Virus record (IMG/VR): IMGVR_UViG_3300045965_000170
Location: 1-23,247 of that record
Strand: one strand, 5' to 3'
Length of the DNA stretch: 23,247 nucleotides
From: a virus
Shown here in pieces: positions 14,312-21,650 of the stretch. A program made the position numbers and the translations under genes. Below the pieces are notes generated by a model. It saw nothing but the letters and a program-made list of their open reading frames with translations. It had not been told where the DNA came from and searched no databases. Each line of letters starts with the position of its first letter. Position 1 is the first letter of the stretch.

Positions 14312-14986
14312 ATGTCTCGCCAAATTGATCCAGACGTGCAGAAAGCACGCTGGCGTCTTGCCAGTGCGCGCTATCGTGCCAAACATCGTCCAAAAGTTCT
14401 TGCCAAACAGCGTGACTATAATCAGCGCTACTACGCGAAAAATCGCGAGAAATTGATCGCAGCCAGCGCCGCGTACTATGCGGCAAATCGCGAGCAGATT
14501 CTTGCTGACAACAAAACTCCAGAAGCGCGGAGGTATCAAGCGCTCTGGAAAAGGGCCTTCCGTGCGAGCAATCCAGTCGCGTACAATGCCTATACGCAGA
14601 AGCGTCGTGATGCCAATCGCGAGACCATTCGCGAGCGTGACCGTGCCTACTATGCCATAGACTATGCCGCGCATCCTGAACGCCACCGGGCGAAACACCA
14701 TAGGCGACGTGCGCGGATAGCCGGATCGCAACGTAATGACTTGACGCCCGAACAAGCTGCACTCATTCTTGCTCTCGCCGATGGCGTCTGCGCCTATTGT
14801 CCGTACTACAATCCTACGTGTCAGGCCTGCAAACGGCATAGTCACGAACTCACCTATGATCACATCACGCCCGTCAATGACCAGGGCGACAGCACACTCT
14901 GGAACTTTGTCGCCTGCTGTAAGTCTTGCAACTCCAAGAAAGGTATTGGACCGCCTCCAGGACCAGTCCAACCGTTGTTGCTCTAG
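14312..14986 (+). CDS. HNH homing endonuclease 3 (basic N-terminal repeats)
   Basis: 224 residues. Residues 1-135 are Arg/Lys/Tyr/Ala-rich with repeated A-x-N-R-E units spaced roughly 16 residues apart (around 42, 58 and 101), suggesting tandem DNA-contacting helices. The HNH core lies at about 160-210: C-A-Y-C (160-163), a C-x-x-C insertion at 170-173, Y-D-H-I-T-P with Asp183-His184, W-N-F-V, and C-C-K-S-C-N-S-K-K. The organisation is that of the HNH protein at 10994. It is antisense to and between coat and scaffold genes, and its TAG shares CTAG (14983-14986) with the scaffold stop. A GGAG/GAGG ribosome site precedes the ATG. Confidence 0.8.
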   Translation: MSRQIDPDVQKARWRLASARYRAKHRPKVLAKQRDYNQRYYAKNREKLIAASAAYYAANREQILADNKTPEARRYQALWKRAFRASNPVAYNAYTQKRRDANRETIRERDRAYYAIDYAAHPERHRAKHHRRRARIAGSQRNDLTPEQAALILALADGVCAYCPYYNPTCQACKRHSHELTYDHITPVNDQGDSTLWNFVACCKSCNSKKGIGPPPGPVQPLLL

Positions 14987-15978
14987 CGCCCGAAGTCCCT
15001 AGGGCTAGGCCTCCATCCACTATTCCATTTCGCTCTAAACTCCGCCTGACTCCAGTCCGCCGGGGATTCCGGCGGGGCCGCCCCGCGCCCAGTCAGGGGG
15101 GCGAGCGGGGGGGCTAAGGGTGGGGGACTGGCCGCCGGGGGAGCAGCGGGCGGGGGGGCCTGTGGCGGGGTGCCGTTCGCCTGGAGAGAGACAGGCTGCA
15201 GGCGCCCGAGTTCGATCAGCATGAGTGGCGGGGGGAGCTGGTTCAAGCGTGCCACCACGTCAGGCTGGCTGGCCAGGCCATAGGCGATGGCAGGACCATC
15301 CGGATGGAACATGAGGGCCTGCTGGAGGGGCGGCGAGACCTTCCCCACCAGCCCGGCACGCACCACGTCGTCGTAGTCCGCGTGCTGCGCCTTGAAAGCC
15401 GCCTCGCGTTCCTGAAGCTGGCGCTGGAGGTCCTGCATCTGCTGGCGCTGCTGCATCTCCTGTGTCTGCGCCTGCGTCACTTGCTGGGCTTCGTAGCGGG
15501 CCGTGGCGCGCACGTAGTCGTCGTGACTCTGAAACGCCTCGGCCTGCGGGGGGCCCTGGGGCTGCTCGGGGAGCGCGGGGGCCCCACCCTGGAGCAGCTG
15601 CGTCATGAGCTGCATCTGGGCACGCAGTTCGGCAATGGTCTGCTGATTGGTGGCGCGCTCGGCTTCCAGGGCCCGCTCGGCCGCACGGTGGCGAGCGGTC
15701 AGGCGACCAATGCGTTTATGGAGATAGCCGGCCGTAATCGGCGCATCATCGGGAGAGTCGGGCTCGTCCGCATCCCCTGGGGACTCTCCCTCCCCAGGGG
15801 CGGGTGGTTCGGGTGGTGAGTCCGAGGGCGGTGCGTCGGAGGCCTCCGGCGACACCTGTGCACCAGGCGCATCTGTTTGCGCACCGTCAGCTGCCGGCAC
15901 GTCGGGCGATACGTCCCCGGGATAGGGGGTCTCGGTAATCTGGCCGCTGGCGTCGCGGCTGGTGATCGTAATGGCCAC
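14983..15978 (-). CDS. Scaffolding protein
   Basis: 331 residues from GTG 15978, with AGGAG eight bases upstream, three bases after the portal stop. Residues about 20-80 are acidic and Pro/Ser/Asp-rich (disordered). Residues about 85-215 are helical and rich in Gln, Glu, Ala and Arg, with long coiled-coil potential. About 265-305 is a proline-rich linker. The C-terminus (R-A-K-W-N-S-G-W-R-P-S-P-R-D-F-G-R) is basic, as expected for a coat-binding scaffold tail; in P22 gp8 the basic C-terminal helix-turn-helix binds coat. Position between portal and coat supports the call. There is no protease motif. Confidence 0.75.
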   Translation of the reverse strand: MAITITSRDASGQITETPYPGDVSPDVPAADGAQTDAPGAQVSPEASDAPPSDSPPEPPAPGEGESPGDADEPDSPDDAPITAGYLHKRIGRLTARHRAAERALEAERATNQQTIAELRAQMQLMTQLLQGGAPALPEQPQGPPQAEAFQSHDDYVRATARYEAQQVTQAQTQEMQQRQQMQDLQRQLQEREAAFKAQHADYDDVVRAGLVGKVSPPLQQALMFHPDGPAIAYGLASQPDVVARLNQLPPPLMLIELGRLQPVSLQANGTPPQAPPPAAPPAASPPPLAPPLAPLTGRGAAPPESPADWSQAEFRAKWNSGWRPSPRDFGR

Positions 15979-15980
15979 CG

Positions 15981-18074
15981 TTATTGCTCCTCTACGGTGC
16001 CGTTCGTGGGTTGCTGCATGTCATGGGCGAGTTTTGCTGCTTCGACAGAATATTTGAGTTCCAGTTCACGGCGCTTGAGGGCATTATCCTCCACAGCCAC
16101 CTCATGTTCCCACTTCGCCTTATAGGTCTCAATCGCCTCGGTCTGGCGCTTATCCTCCAGGCGCGTCTTGAGCCGGGCATTTTCCTGCTCGGTCAAGGCC
16201 AGCTGTTGCGTCGCCACCTGTGTCTGCTGCTGGAGCTTCTGCATCTCCTGCGTCAGCGCCTCCAGCTGCTGCTGGGCCTGTCTGGCGGCGTTCTGCGCCT
16301 GCACCAGCTGCGTTTCCGGACTCCCGCCTTGCGTCGCCTGGAGCGCTTCCGGTGGGACTAACGTGCGCAAGCGTTGCGAGAGTTCCTCGGCGCCCGGGAT
16401 ATCGAGCGAGCCCGTATAGATGTCGAGGACATACTTCGCCACGTCAGGCACCGCGCCCAGGAGAATGCCAAGCCGCTCATTCATCATCTCGCGGCTGGTG
16501 TCATAACTGGGGCCACTGGACACCACGCATTCGTACACGCCAGCCCCCAGCGCATGGTCCATCCCCTGCCCATCCGGCCTGGGCTGGTTCACCTGGGCCA
16601 TCGAAACCGTCCCGTCCTTGCCGACCTGGCGCAGCTGCGTCGGGCCCGGGTAGAGGGTTGGCAGGATAGCGAGGATCTGCCTGCCACACGCCTCGATCGA
16701 CCACGCCAGGTTGGCCGTGAAGCCGGCGGTCGTCTGCTCGCCCTCGCGCTTCCTGGCGTCAATCGCCGCGCCACTCTGTTCATTGGAGGGCGCGCCAACG
16801 CTGGCTTCGTACTGGCCTACGGTGGCCTGAATGTCCTGGGCGGCGAGCATCCTGGCCTGGGAGATGGCCTGGACGGCGGGCTCGGCCACCTCACGGCGGG
16901 GTGGGGGGAGGAGCTGGCCGCCAGCCACCACGGCCTTGACGGGCAGGTAGGGCAGGTGCGCGTCATTGGCCTGCCTCCACAGGTCCTCGTAGCCGGCGAT
17001 GGTCTCGGCAAACAGGATGAAGGGCGCCTTGGGCGTCAGGGCAATGGCACTCATTTCGGCGCTGGCGTAGGCATCGTAAGCGAACTGGCTGGAGGCCGAG
17101 GCCTGCACAATGCCGGTGCGGCGGGCCCGGCCGTCGAGGTCGAGGCGCCGGCCTTCGACACGGATCAGCGGGATGTGACTTCCTGGCCAGCGGGTCTTCT
17201 CCAACACCGCGTAGCCGCACATGGTCACGCCATAGACGGTGCAGATGCGCGTCTGGCGCGTCGGCCACTCTGGCGGGAGATCGCCGAGTCCCTCGGTGGG
17301 CAGCACCGTGCCATCGGGCATCTGGACGATCTCTTCGTCCTGCCAGACCTTGTAGTAGTAGAGAGCCACCTGGACATCCGTCGGCGTGACCCACTTCTGG
17401 TCAGGATAGGACGCCCAGTGACGCACCTCGGCCGGGCTCTTGCGGTATTTGGCGCAGAAGGCGCGGTGCGACATGGTGTCGATGATGAAGGCCCAGTCGA
17501 GGTCCAGGGCTGCTGGGTGGGTGGAATAGGGGTCACAGAACACACTGAAGCGGTCGTACACCGGCACAATTTTGAGGCACTGCTGGAAGGACGTCGGGGA
17601 TTCGTAGTCCAGCGCGAGGCGAAAGAAGCCCTCGCCAGTGCTGATGGCCTGGGATAAGGCCGAGGTGTACGAAATTTCTGCTTGTGAATCGGCCTCTATG
17701 TCCCTGACTTTCCCTTCCAAGATCGTCGCAAGCTTCTGCGTCGCCCCCCCCGACTTGGGACGAATACGGATGGAAAAGGGCGCACGCCTGTACGAGTTGA
17801 TGAGTTGGGAGATATATTGATGCGTCCGATCAATAGTGAGCGTCGGCTGCTCCTGGCCTTGTTTGGCGCGTTGCTCCCGTAAATAGGAAGGCCAATGCTC
17901 ACCGCTTTGAAACACTAAGGCATCGCGTTGTTGAGCCCTTTCAGCCTGCTCGGCTTGTTCTGATTCGGTGAACCGGGCACGGGCTTCGCTGAGCACGTCG
18001 TCATCGGTGCGCGGGTCCAGCGCAGTCTTGTCCTCGCGGGTCAGCGGGCGCAGGGTCTGGACGTGTTCAGCCAC
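15981..18074 (-). CDS. Portal protein, P22 gp1-like
   Basis: 697 residues from GTG 18074, with AGGAG upstream (P22 gp1 has 725). N-terminal helices lead to Y-L-R-E-Q-R-A-K-Q-G-Q-E-Q-P-T-L-T-I-D-R, then Y-R-R-A-P-F-S-I-R-I-R-P, then S-T-G-E-G-F-F-R-L and V-Y-D-R-F-S-V-F-C-D-P, all typical of the P22 portal family. Residues about 580-690 are a Gln/Glu-rich coiled coil, matching the C-terminal barrel helix of P22-type portals. Forms the dodecameric DNA channel at one capsid vertex and contacts terminase, scaffold and the gp4-like adaptor. Confidence 0.9.
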   Translation of the reverse strand: MAEHVQTLRPLTREDKTALDPRTDDDVLSEARARFTESEQAEQAERAQQRDALVFQSGEHWPSYLREQRAKQGQEQPTLTIDRTHQYISQLINSYRRAPFSIRIRPKSGGATQKLATILEGKVRDIEADSQAEISYTSALSQAISTGEGFFRLALDYESPTSFQQCLKIVPVYDRFSVFCDPYSTHPAALDLDWAFIIDTMSHRAFCAKYRKSPAEVRHWASYPDQKWVTPTDVQVALYYYKVWQDEEIVQMPDGTVLPTEGLGDLPPEWPTRQTRICTVYGVTMCGYAVLEKTRWPGSHIPLIRVEGRRLDLDGRARRTGIVQASASSQFAYDAYASAEMSAIALTPKAPFILFAETIAGYEDLWRQANDAHLPYLPVKAVVAGGQLLPPPRREVAEPAVQAISQARMLAAQDIQATVGQYEASVGAPSNEQSGAAIDARKREGEQTTAGFTANLAWSIEACGRQILAILPTLYPGPTQLRQVGKDGTVSMAQVNQPRPDGQGMDHALGAGVYECVVSSGPSYDTSREMMNERLGILLGAVPDVAKYVLDIYTGSLDIPGAEELSQRLRTLVPPEALQATQGGSPETQLVQAQNAARQAQQQLEALTQEMQKLQQQTQVATQQLALTEQENARLKTRLEDKRQTEAIETYKAKWEHEVAVEDNALKRRELELKYSVEAAKLAHDMQQPTNGTVEEQ

Positions 18075-18086
18075 GGGCGCGTGCTC

Positions 18087-18281
18087 CTAATACGAGGTCT
18101 TTGAGGAACGTTTGGGGATCTTCGCCCCGGCTTTCCTCGCCTTGGACAGCGCGATGGCGCGCATCTGGCTCTCGCGCTCCTCTGCTGTCTGGTGCGTGCC
18201 CATGGTCGAGGGCGGGTTGGCATGCACCTCGCGCATCGCCTCAGCCACTTTTTTCGCGGTCTTACTCTTCGCCTTCGCCAT
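18087..18281 (-). CDS. Small basic protein upstream of portal
   Basis: 64 residues from ATG 18281, chosen because GAGGAG lies seven bases upstream; a longer in-frame start at 18374 has no such site. The sequence is Lys/Ala/Ser-rich: A-K-A-K-S-K-T-A-K-K at the start and S-K-A-R-K-A-G-A-K-I-P-K-R near the end. The N-terminus overlaps the end of the previous gene, so translation is probably coupled. It may bind DNA or RNA by charge, but no known fold is recognised. Similar small basic genes are common between terminase and portal in phages. Confidence 0.6.
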   Translation of the reverse strand: MAKAKSKTAKKVAEAMREVHANPPSTMGTHQTAEERESQMRAIALSKARKAGAKIPKRSSKTSY

Positions 18282-18516
18282 CGTCCATCTCCTCAGCGGC
18301 CGGGAAGTATCCCCACCGCAGACTGTATAAGCCACATCGACACACCGTAGCTGGTGCCTCGGTCTCGCAGGCATACGACCGCCAGTGCCGAGGCAGCCGT
18401 CCGAGCCCCCGCTGCACCCAAACCCAGCGCGGCAGCAGCATGACCCACCGCCGGCGCGTGCGGTGGCGCCAGGGGGAGGTGACGGCCCAGGCCTCAGGAA
18501 GCGGTGTGGTGGGCAT
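18262..18516 (-). CDS. Small hypothetical protein
   Basis: 84 residues from ATG 18516. AGGAGG lies four bases before the start and is inside the last codons of the upstream HNH gene, whose TAG directly abuts the ATG (TAGATG). The first half is Arg/Trp-rich (R-W-V-M-L-L-P-R-W-V-W-V), the middle has C-x-C (V-C-R-C-G), and the end is acidic (E-E-M-D-D-G-E-G-E-E). Two nearby cysteines and one more upstream could hold a metal, but this is weak. The unusual composition leaves some doubt, but the strong ribosome site favours a real gene. Confidence 0.45.
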   Translation of the reverse strand: MPTTPLPEAWAVTSPWRHRTRRRWVMLLPRWVWVQRGLGRLPRHWRSYACETEAPATVCRCGLYSLRWGYFPAAEEMDDGEGEE

Positions 18517-19101
18517 CTAGCCTCCTAGGGCCTGCTTCTGTGCGCTGAGACGGCGACGGTAATTTTTCTTGTGCCTGCTACGACACGCACGACAAATACG
18601 ACGTCCCTTTGGGTCCAACGCCAGGTTGTCGCCATCAAATTCATGCCCATATTTGCAATGCGTCTTGCGAGCATTGGCAGCGGTTAATCCTTCGCCTCGC
18701 AAGATATTTGTATGCCTGGTAACGGGCTCAAGATGTGCAGGATTACAACAGGCATGATGGCGGCAGAGATGATCGAGCTGGAGTCCTTGAGGAATCGGTC
18801 CTACAAAGCGCTCATAAGCATACCGATGCACATACAGGAACGTGTGACTCCCTAAAGACAACTGTCCATAGCCCTTCTTATCAAGGGTCCCACCCCACAG
18901 CCAACACGTCTCCGTGCGTGTTACATAGGCTTCAAAGCGTATGGCAAGACTACAGGCGTCAGAACATCCCCGCTGGGATCTCCCATTGGCTCGGTAGACG
19001 TGGTTGCACCACACACACACGCGCAAAGGGGCACGCGGGTGGCTTCGTTGCGTTTTTCTCCAGACAGCGGGCGGAAAAAGCCGTAGATTCTTCTCAGGCA
19101 T
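18517..19101 (-). CDS. HNH endonuclease 4, same strand as virion operon
   Basis: 194 residues from ATG 19101, with GGAG seven bases upstream. A longer frame reaches 19197, but a TGG-TATAAT box and a 5' hairpin lie inside that extension, so the internal start is preferred. The N-terminal zinc-like part has C-V-W-C and C-S-D-A-C (about 29-50). The HNH core has C-W-L-W-G-G, K-G-Y-G, L-D-H-L-C (Asp110-His111) and C-C-N-P-A-H-L. A C-terminal C-x-x-G-H-E and C-R-A-C pair suggests a second zinc finger. It lies between the large terminase gene and the small genes before portal. Its last codons carry the ribosome site of the next gene, so it is well integrated into the operon. Confidence 0.8.
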   Translation of the reverse strand: MPEKNLRLFPPAVWRKTQRSHPRAPLRVCVWCNHVYRANGRSQRGCSDACSLAIRFEAYVTRTETCWLWGGTLDKKGYGQLSLGSHTFLYVHRYAYERFVGPIPQGLQLDHLCRHHACCNPAHLEPVTRHTNILRGEGLTAANARKTHCKYGHEFDGDNLALDPKGRRICRACRSRHKKNYRRRLSAQKQALGG

Positions 19102-19135
19102 GCTGCGACTCCAATCCAGTTGCAGTGTGAGTAGG

Positions 19136-19163
19136 GACGTGTCAGGCACCACCCTGGCACGTC
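19136..19163 (-). promoter_or_regulatory. 5'-terminal hairpin in leader of HNH gene 4
   Basis: GACGUG pairs with CACGUC and, inside it, CAGG pairs with CCUG around loop GUGGUG. The hairpin begins six bases after the -10 box, so it should sit at the extreme 5' end of the mRNA. It is a single hairpin and lacks the three-way junction of the four plus-strand leaders. Confidence 0.5.
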
Positions 19164-19168
19164 TCGTT

Positions 19169-19177
19169 ATTATACCA
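19169..19177 (-). promoter_or_regulatory. Extended -10 promoter of HNH gene 4
   Basis: TGG-TATAAT on the minus strand, a consensus extended -10 box, identical to the one before HNH gene 1. No good -35 box is visible. It lies just downstream of the large terminase stop. Confidence 0.5.
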
Positions 19178-19201
19178 CAAGAGTCTGCGTAATACATTGA
19201 T

Positions 19202-20539
19202 TTACCTGAACCAAAAGCCTTGCCTTACCCCTCGTGGGATAGCACCTGGATCTCTTGTAAATGTCGGAAGTTGCACTGTCTCCTGATCCTGGTACATAAT
19301 ACAAAATGTTCTAAGAGAGTCTGCGGCGTGGCTTGACCAGTCATGCATAGGATGGTCTAAGAAGGTTTTGCGTGTCTCGCTCCATTCCCTACGGTAAGCC
19401 GCCAGCGCCAGCAACCCTTCATGGCACTTCTCTTTGTCGAACATGAAACGGGGGAATAACGTTCTCACGGCCTGCACACCGTCAGCAATCGGGCTCTGCG
19501 TGGCAATGACCGAAGGCTTCAGCCCTAAGCTTTCCGCCAGGGCCAAGCGGGAACGTCCATCACTACTAAAGTCGCGCGCCATGACGTCATGAGGCCAGTA
19601 AAAACGACCATAGACGTAGGGCTTCTCTCGGATGGCTCGCACATAATATTCCAGTCCACGGTCCGTTGCTTCGAAGTAATCTATAACGTGGATCATTCTG
19701 CCCACAGGCTGAAAAAACCAAATAGCCGTGCTATCGGCAACCCCGATGTCGAACGAAACGTGCACAGGGATATTGACTTCCCATGGCACTCTGGTGATAC
19801 GTCCTTCCTCCCTGGCCGTCTCCAGGTACGAGGCGTAGTAGGCGCCAATCAGGGCACTCTCGAAACTGCACATCCACTCCTGGGCATATTGCTCTGGTGC
19901 CATGACGCGCCGGGCCGCGTCGAGTTCCTCCTGCGGGATGACGCCGGTATCCTCCACCGTATAGAGCGCCGTATGCCAATCAGGCTCGTGCTGCGCCTGC
20001 TGGTAGAGGTCGTAAAAATGATTATGCCCCATGGGCGTCCCAATGAAGATGGCCCAGCCGGCCCGGTCCGCCAGTGCCGGGCGCACCACTTCATGCCACA
20101 CGCGCGGGCGCATCTGGGCGTACTCATCGAACACGACGCCATCGAGGTAGATACCGCGCAGGCTATCGGGGTTATCCGCACCGTAGAGGCGAATCTGGCC
20201 ACCATTGGGGAAATCCACCCGGAGCTCGGCTTGATTGATGGTGATGTCCTCAAAGACACTGGCATAGCGCGACAGCATATCCCACGCAATGGCTTTGGCC
20301 TGGCGATAGAGGGGAGCGATATAGGCGTAACGCGGCTGGCGCTGCGCGTTGCGTGTGAGGTCAGAGAGGGTAATCAGTAAGGTCAGGGCACTTTTCCCGA
20401 AGCGACGATGACAGACCCAGCAATTAAAACGCTGACGCGCATCGACCAGACGCTTTTGATAGGGGCGGAGGCGTTCAGCACGGATAAGGGGTGCACGCCT
20501 AGATTTCGAGGATCTGGGTGGTGCGATGGCCATGTTCAT
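19202..20539 (-). CDS. Terminase large subunit
   Basis: 445 residues from ATG 20539 (AAGG just upstream), overlapping the preceding gene by 41 bases. The ATPase domain has R-R-F-G-K-S (Walker A, about 45-50), L-D-G-V-V-F-D-E-Y (Walker B, Asp138-Glu139) and F-I-G-T-P-M-G (coupling motif, about 165). The RNase H-like nuclease domain has F-D-I-G (Asp264), H-D-V-M-A-R-D (about 317-323) and H-A-A-D-S-L-R (Asp407). All motifs needed for DNA translocation and cutting are present. The 3' part of the gene, next to HNH gene 4, is less GC-rich (40-55% by hand in three 60-base lines) than the 5' part. Confidence 0.95.
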   Translation of the reverse strand: MNMAIAPPRSSKSRRAPLIRAERLRPYQKRLVDARQRFNCWVCHRRFGKSALTLLITLSDLTRNAQRQPRYAYIAPLYRQAKAIAWDMLSRYASVFEDITINQAELRVDFPNGGQIRLYGADNPDSLRGIYLDGVVFDEYAQMRPRVWHEVVRPALADRAGWAIFIGTPMGHNHFYDLYQQAQHEPDWHTALYTVEDTGVIPQEELDAARRVMAPEQYAQEWMCSFESALIGAYYASYLETAREEGRITRVPWEVNIPVHVSFDIGVADSTAIWFFQPVGRMIHVIDYFEATDRGLEYYVRAIREKPYVYGRFYWPHDVMARDFSSDGRSRLALAESLGLKPSVIATQSPIADGVQAVRTLFPRFMFDKEKCHEGLLALAAYRREWSETRKTFLDHPMHDWSSHAADSLRTFCIMYQDQETVQLPTFTRDPGAIPRGVRQGFWFR

Positions 20540-20777
20540 CGACCTTGGTAATTTCCAGGATCTGTTTCACGTCAATGGGCTTGCCATAGACATAGGCCCA
20601 GACGGTTTGCAAGAAGGAGACACTCGGGGTCTCGGCGTTGAGCACCTTATCGAGCTGCGACTTGAATTCAGGGCGTTCCAGGATCGTGCGGAAATACGCT
20701 TCTGCCTCGACGGTGCGCTTGTTCAGAGAGCCAGGAGGGCGCCCGGCGCCGGGGCGTTTGCCGCCGTGTGTCGCCAT
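20499..20777 (-). CDS. Putative small terminase subunit
   Basis: 92 residues from ATG 20777 (M-A-T-H-G-G-K); an ATG six bases upstream is possible. The N-terminus G-K-R-P-G-A-G-R-P-P-G-S-L-N-K is the basic motif often seen at the start of small terminase or packaging proteins. A helical region follows with F-L-Q-T-V-W-A-Y-V-Y-G-K-P. It directly precedes and overlaps the large terminase gene. It is shorter than P22 gp3 (162), so it may be a reduced subunit. The ribosome site is weak, and a 6 bp hairpin (CUUGAU/AUCAAG) sits just upstream of the start. Confidence 0.6.
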   Translation of the reverse strand: MATHGGKRPGAGRPPGSLNKRTVEAEAYFRTILERPEFKSQLDKVLNAETPSVSFLQTVWAYVYGKPIDVKQILEITKVDEHGHRTTQILEI

Positions 20778-20783
20778 GATCAT

Positions 20784-20990
20784 TCATCTTGATTCTTTAT
20801 CAAGCATCCCCCATCCGTGCGCCGCAGGGCCAGACGACGCACGGCGGGTGTTAGTAGCACAAGAGTCCTGGGGTCGTGTGGATAGTGTCGAGAGGAGAGG
20901 GCTTGCCGGTGAGTAGGCGCACCAGTAGCCCCAAGGATAGGATAGGTCTAAGATACTCTATCCTATACTTCCTCTAGACTACTAGCACGG
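20784..20990 (-). promoter_or_regulatory. Long structured leader of the late (terminase) operon
   Basis: About 200 bases without a gene. The expected start of transcription (near 20989) abuts a stem in which 20979-20988 pairs with 20848-20857 (9 of 10 positions). Inside are a perfect 9 bp hairpin (20937-20945 with 20958-20966, 12-nt loop) and a GGGCU/AGCCC hairpin with an inner CUGGUG/CACCGG stem. Downstream are CCGUGCG/CGCACGG and CUUGAU/AUCAAG hairpins close to the terminase start. It could regulate translation or contain packaging-related sites. Not recognised as a known RNA family. Confidence 0.4.
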
Positions 20991-20995
20991 GAACA

Positions 20996-21025
20996 ATTGT
21001 ATGGCTATCGCGTGCTGGATGTCAA
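20996..21025 (-). promoter_or_regulatory. Strong promoter of the late operon
   Basis: On the minus strand TTGACA (21025-21020), an 18 bp spacer and TACAAT (21001-20996). The -35 is consensus. It overlaps the 3' end of the small gene at 21005-21247 and would drive terminase and the downstream virion genes. Confidence 0.7.
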
Positions 21026-21247
21026 AAGGGAAAATGGGTCCGCGTCGATCCAGGCCACGGCATCAGCGGGGGCCGCATGCATGCTGGCGGTGTTCGAGGG
21101 CCAGACCCAGATCACGGCGTCTGCGGCAAAGTCGACGTCGCTGAACACGGCCTCCGGGTAGCGCGCCAGCAGCGCGGTCATGGCGTCCTGGAGGGAGGCG
21201 AAGTCCTCCGGGGTGGCGCACGCCAGGTCGTAGACGGTGCAGGGCAT
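21005..21247 (-). CDS. Hypothetical small acidic protein
   Basis: 80 residues from ATG 21247 with an AGGAGG site, eight bases after the previous stop. The pattern is mixed alpha/beta with A-T-P-E-D-F-A-S-L-Q-D-A-M-T-A-L-L-A-R-Y-P, then V-D-F-A-A-D-A-V-I-W-V-W, and a C-terminal A-W-I-D-A-D-P-F. It is rich in Ala and Asp. No family recognised. It is the last of four small genes starting with the XRE regulator, and its 3' end holds the late promoter. Possibly an early or accessory gene. Confidence 0.55.
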   Translation of the reverse strand: MPCTVYDLACATPEDFASLQDAMTALLARYPEAVFSDVDFAADAVIWVWPSNTASMHAAPADAVAWIDADPFSLLTSSTR

Positions 21248-21255
21248 ACGTCCTC

Positions 21256-21465
21256 CTAGTGCCCATTGGGCGGCCGCTGGAGCAGGTCGAGGATGGCGGC
21301 GAGCGTGCGGTCAAGGCGCGCGTTGATCTCGCCTTGACTGGCGAGAAACCGGAGGAGTTGGTCCTCCACCTTGCTCTGCATCTCGGCCAGGTCGATCATC
21401 ACGGCTGTCAGTTTGTCAAAGCCCTGCTCCAGGCGTGTCAGGCGGCCTTCGTGGTCATCAGGCAT
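21256..21465 (-). CDS. Small coiled-coil protein
   Basis: 69 residues from ATG 21465 with AGGAGG upstream. It is almost entirely helical with heptad-like hydrophobic spacing (L-T-R-L-E-Q-G-F-D-K-L ... V-E-D-Q-L-L-R-F-L ... L-D-R-T-L-A-A-I-L-D-L-L-Q-R), ending in a short polar tail. It resembles the next-door protein at 21474 in size, heptads and the L-L-Q-R end, so the two may be duplicates. No transmembrane span. Function unknown; an oligomerising accessory protein is plausible. Confidence 0.6.
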   Translation of the reverse strand: MPDDHEGRLTRLEQGFDKLTAVMIDLAEMQSKVEDQLLRFLASQGEINARLDRTLAAILDLLQRPPNGH

Positions 21466-21473
21466 CTGTCCTC

Positions 21474-21650
21474 CTAGGGCGTGCCGTTGTGCGTGTCGTT
21501 CCCCTCGCGGCGCTGGAGGAGTTGCACGATCAGGCGGTGGTCCTCGCGCAGGGCATCGATCACCGCGTCCATGCGGCTACAGAGCGCCACGAGGTGTCGG
21601 ATAATGTCCTCGTGGCTGGCGAGCTGGGCGTTAAAGTCAGGGTCAGACAT
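21474..21650 (-). CDS. Small coiled-coil protein, relative of the one at 21256
   Basis: 58 residues from ATG 21650, chosen because GAGGTG lies four to five bases upstream and the start overlaps the regulator stop; a longer frame from 21686 lacks a site. Helical, with H-E-D-I-I-R-H-L-V-A-L and M-D-A-V-I-D-A-L-R-E-D-H-R-L-I-V-Q-L-L-Q-R, then a polar tail. Shares the L-x-Q-L-L-Q-R ending with its neighbour. Co-transcribed with the XRE regulator. Function unknown. Confidence 0.55.
   Translation of the reverse strand: MSDPDFNAQLASHEDIIRHLVALCSRMDAVIDALREDHRLIVQLLQRREGNDTHNGTP

Noticed and set aside
19102-19197. N-terminal extension of HNH protein 4 to 19197
   Set aside because: The extension contains the TGG-TATAAT promoter and the 5' hairpin and has no HNH-family character.
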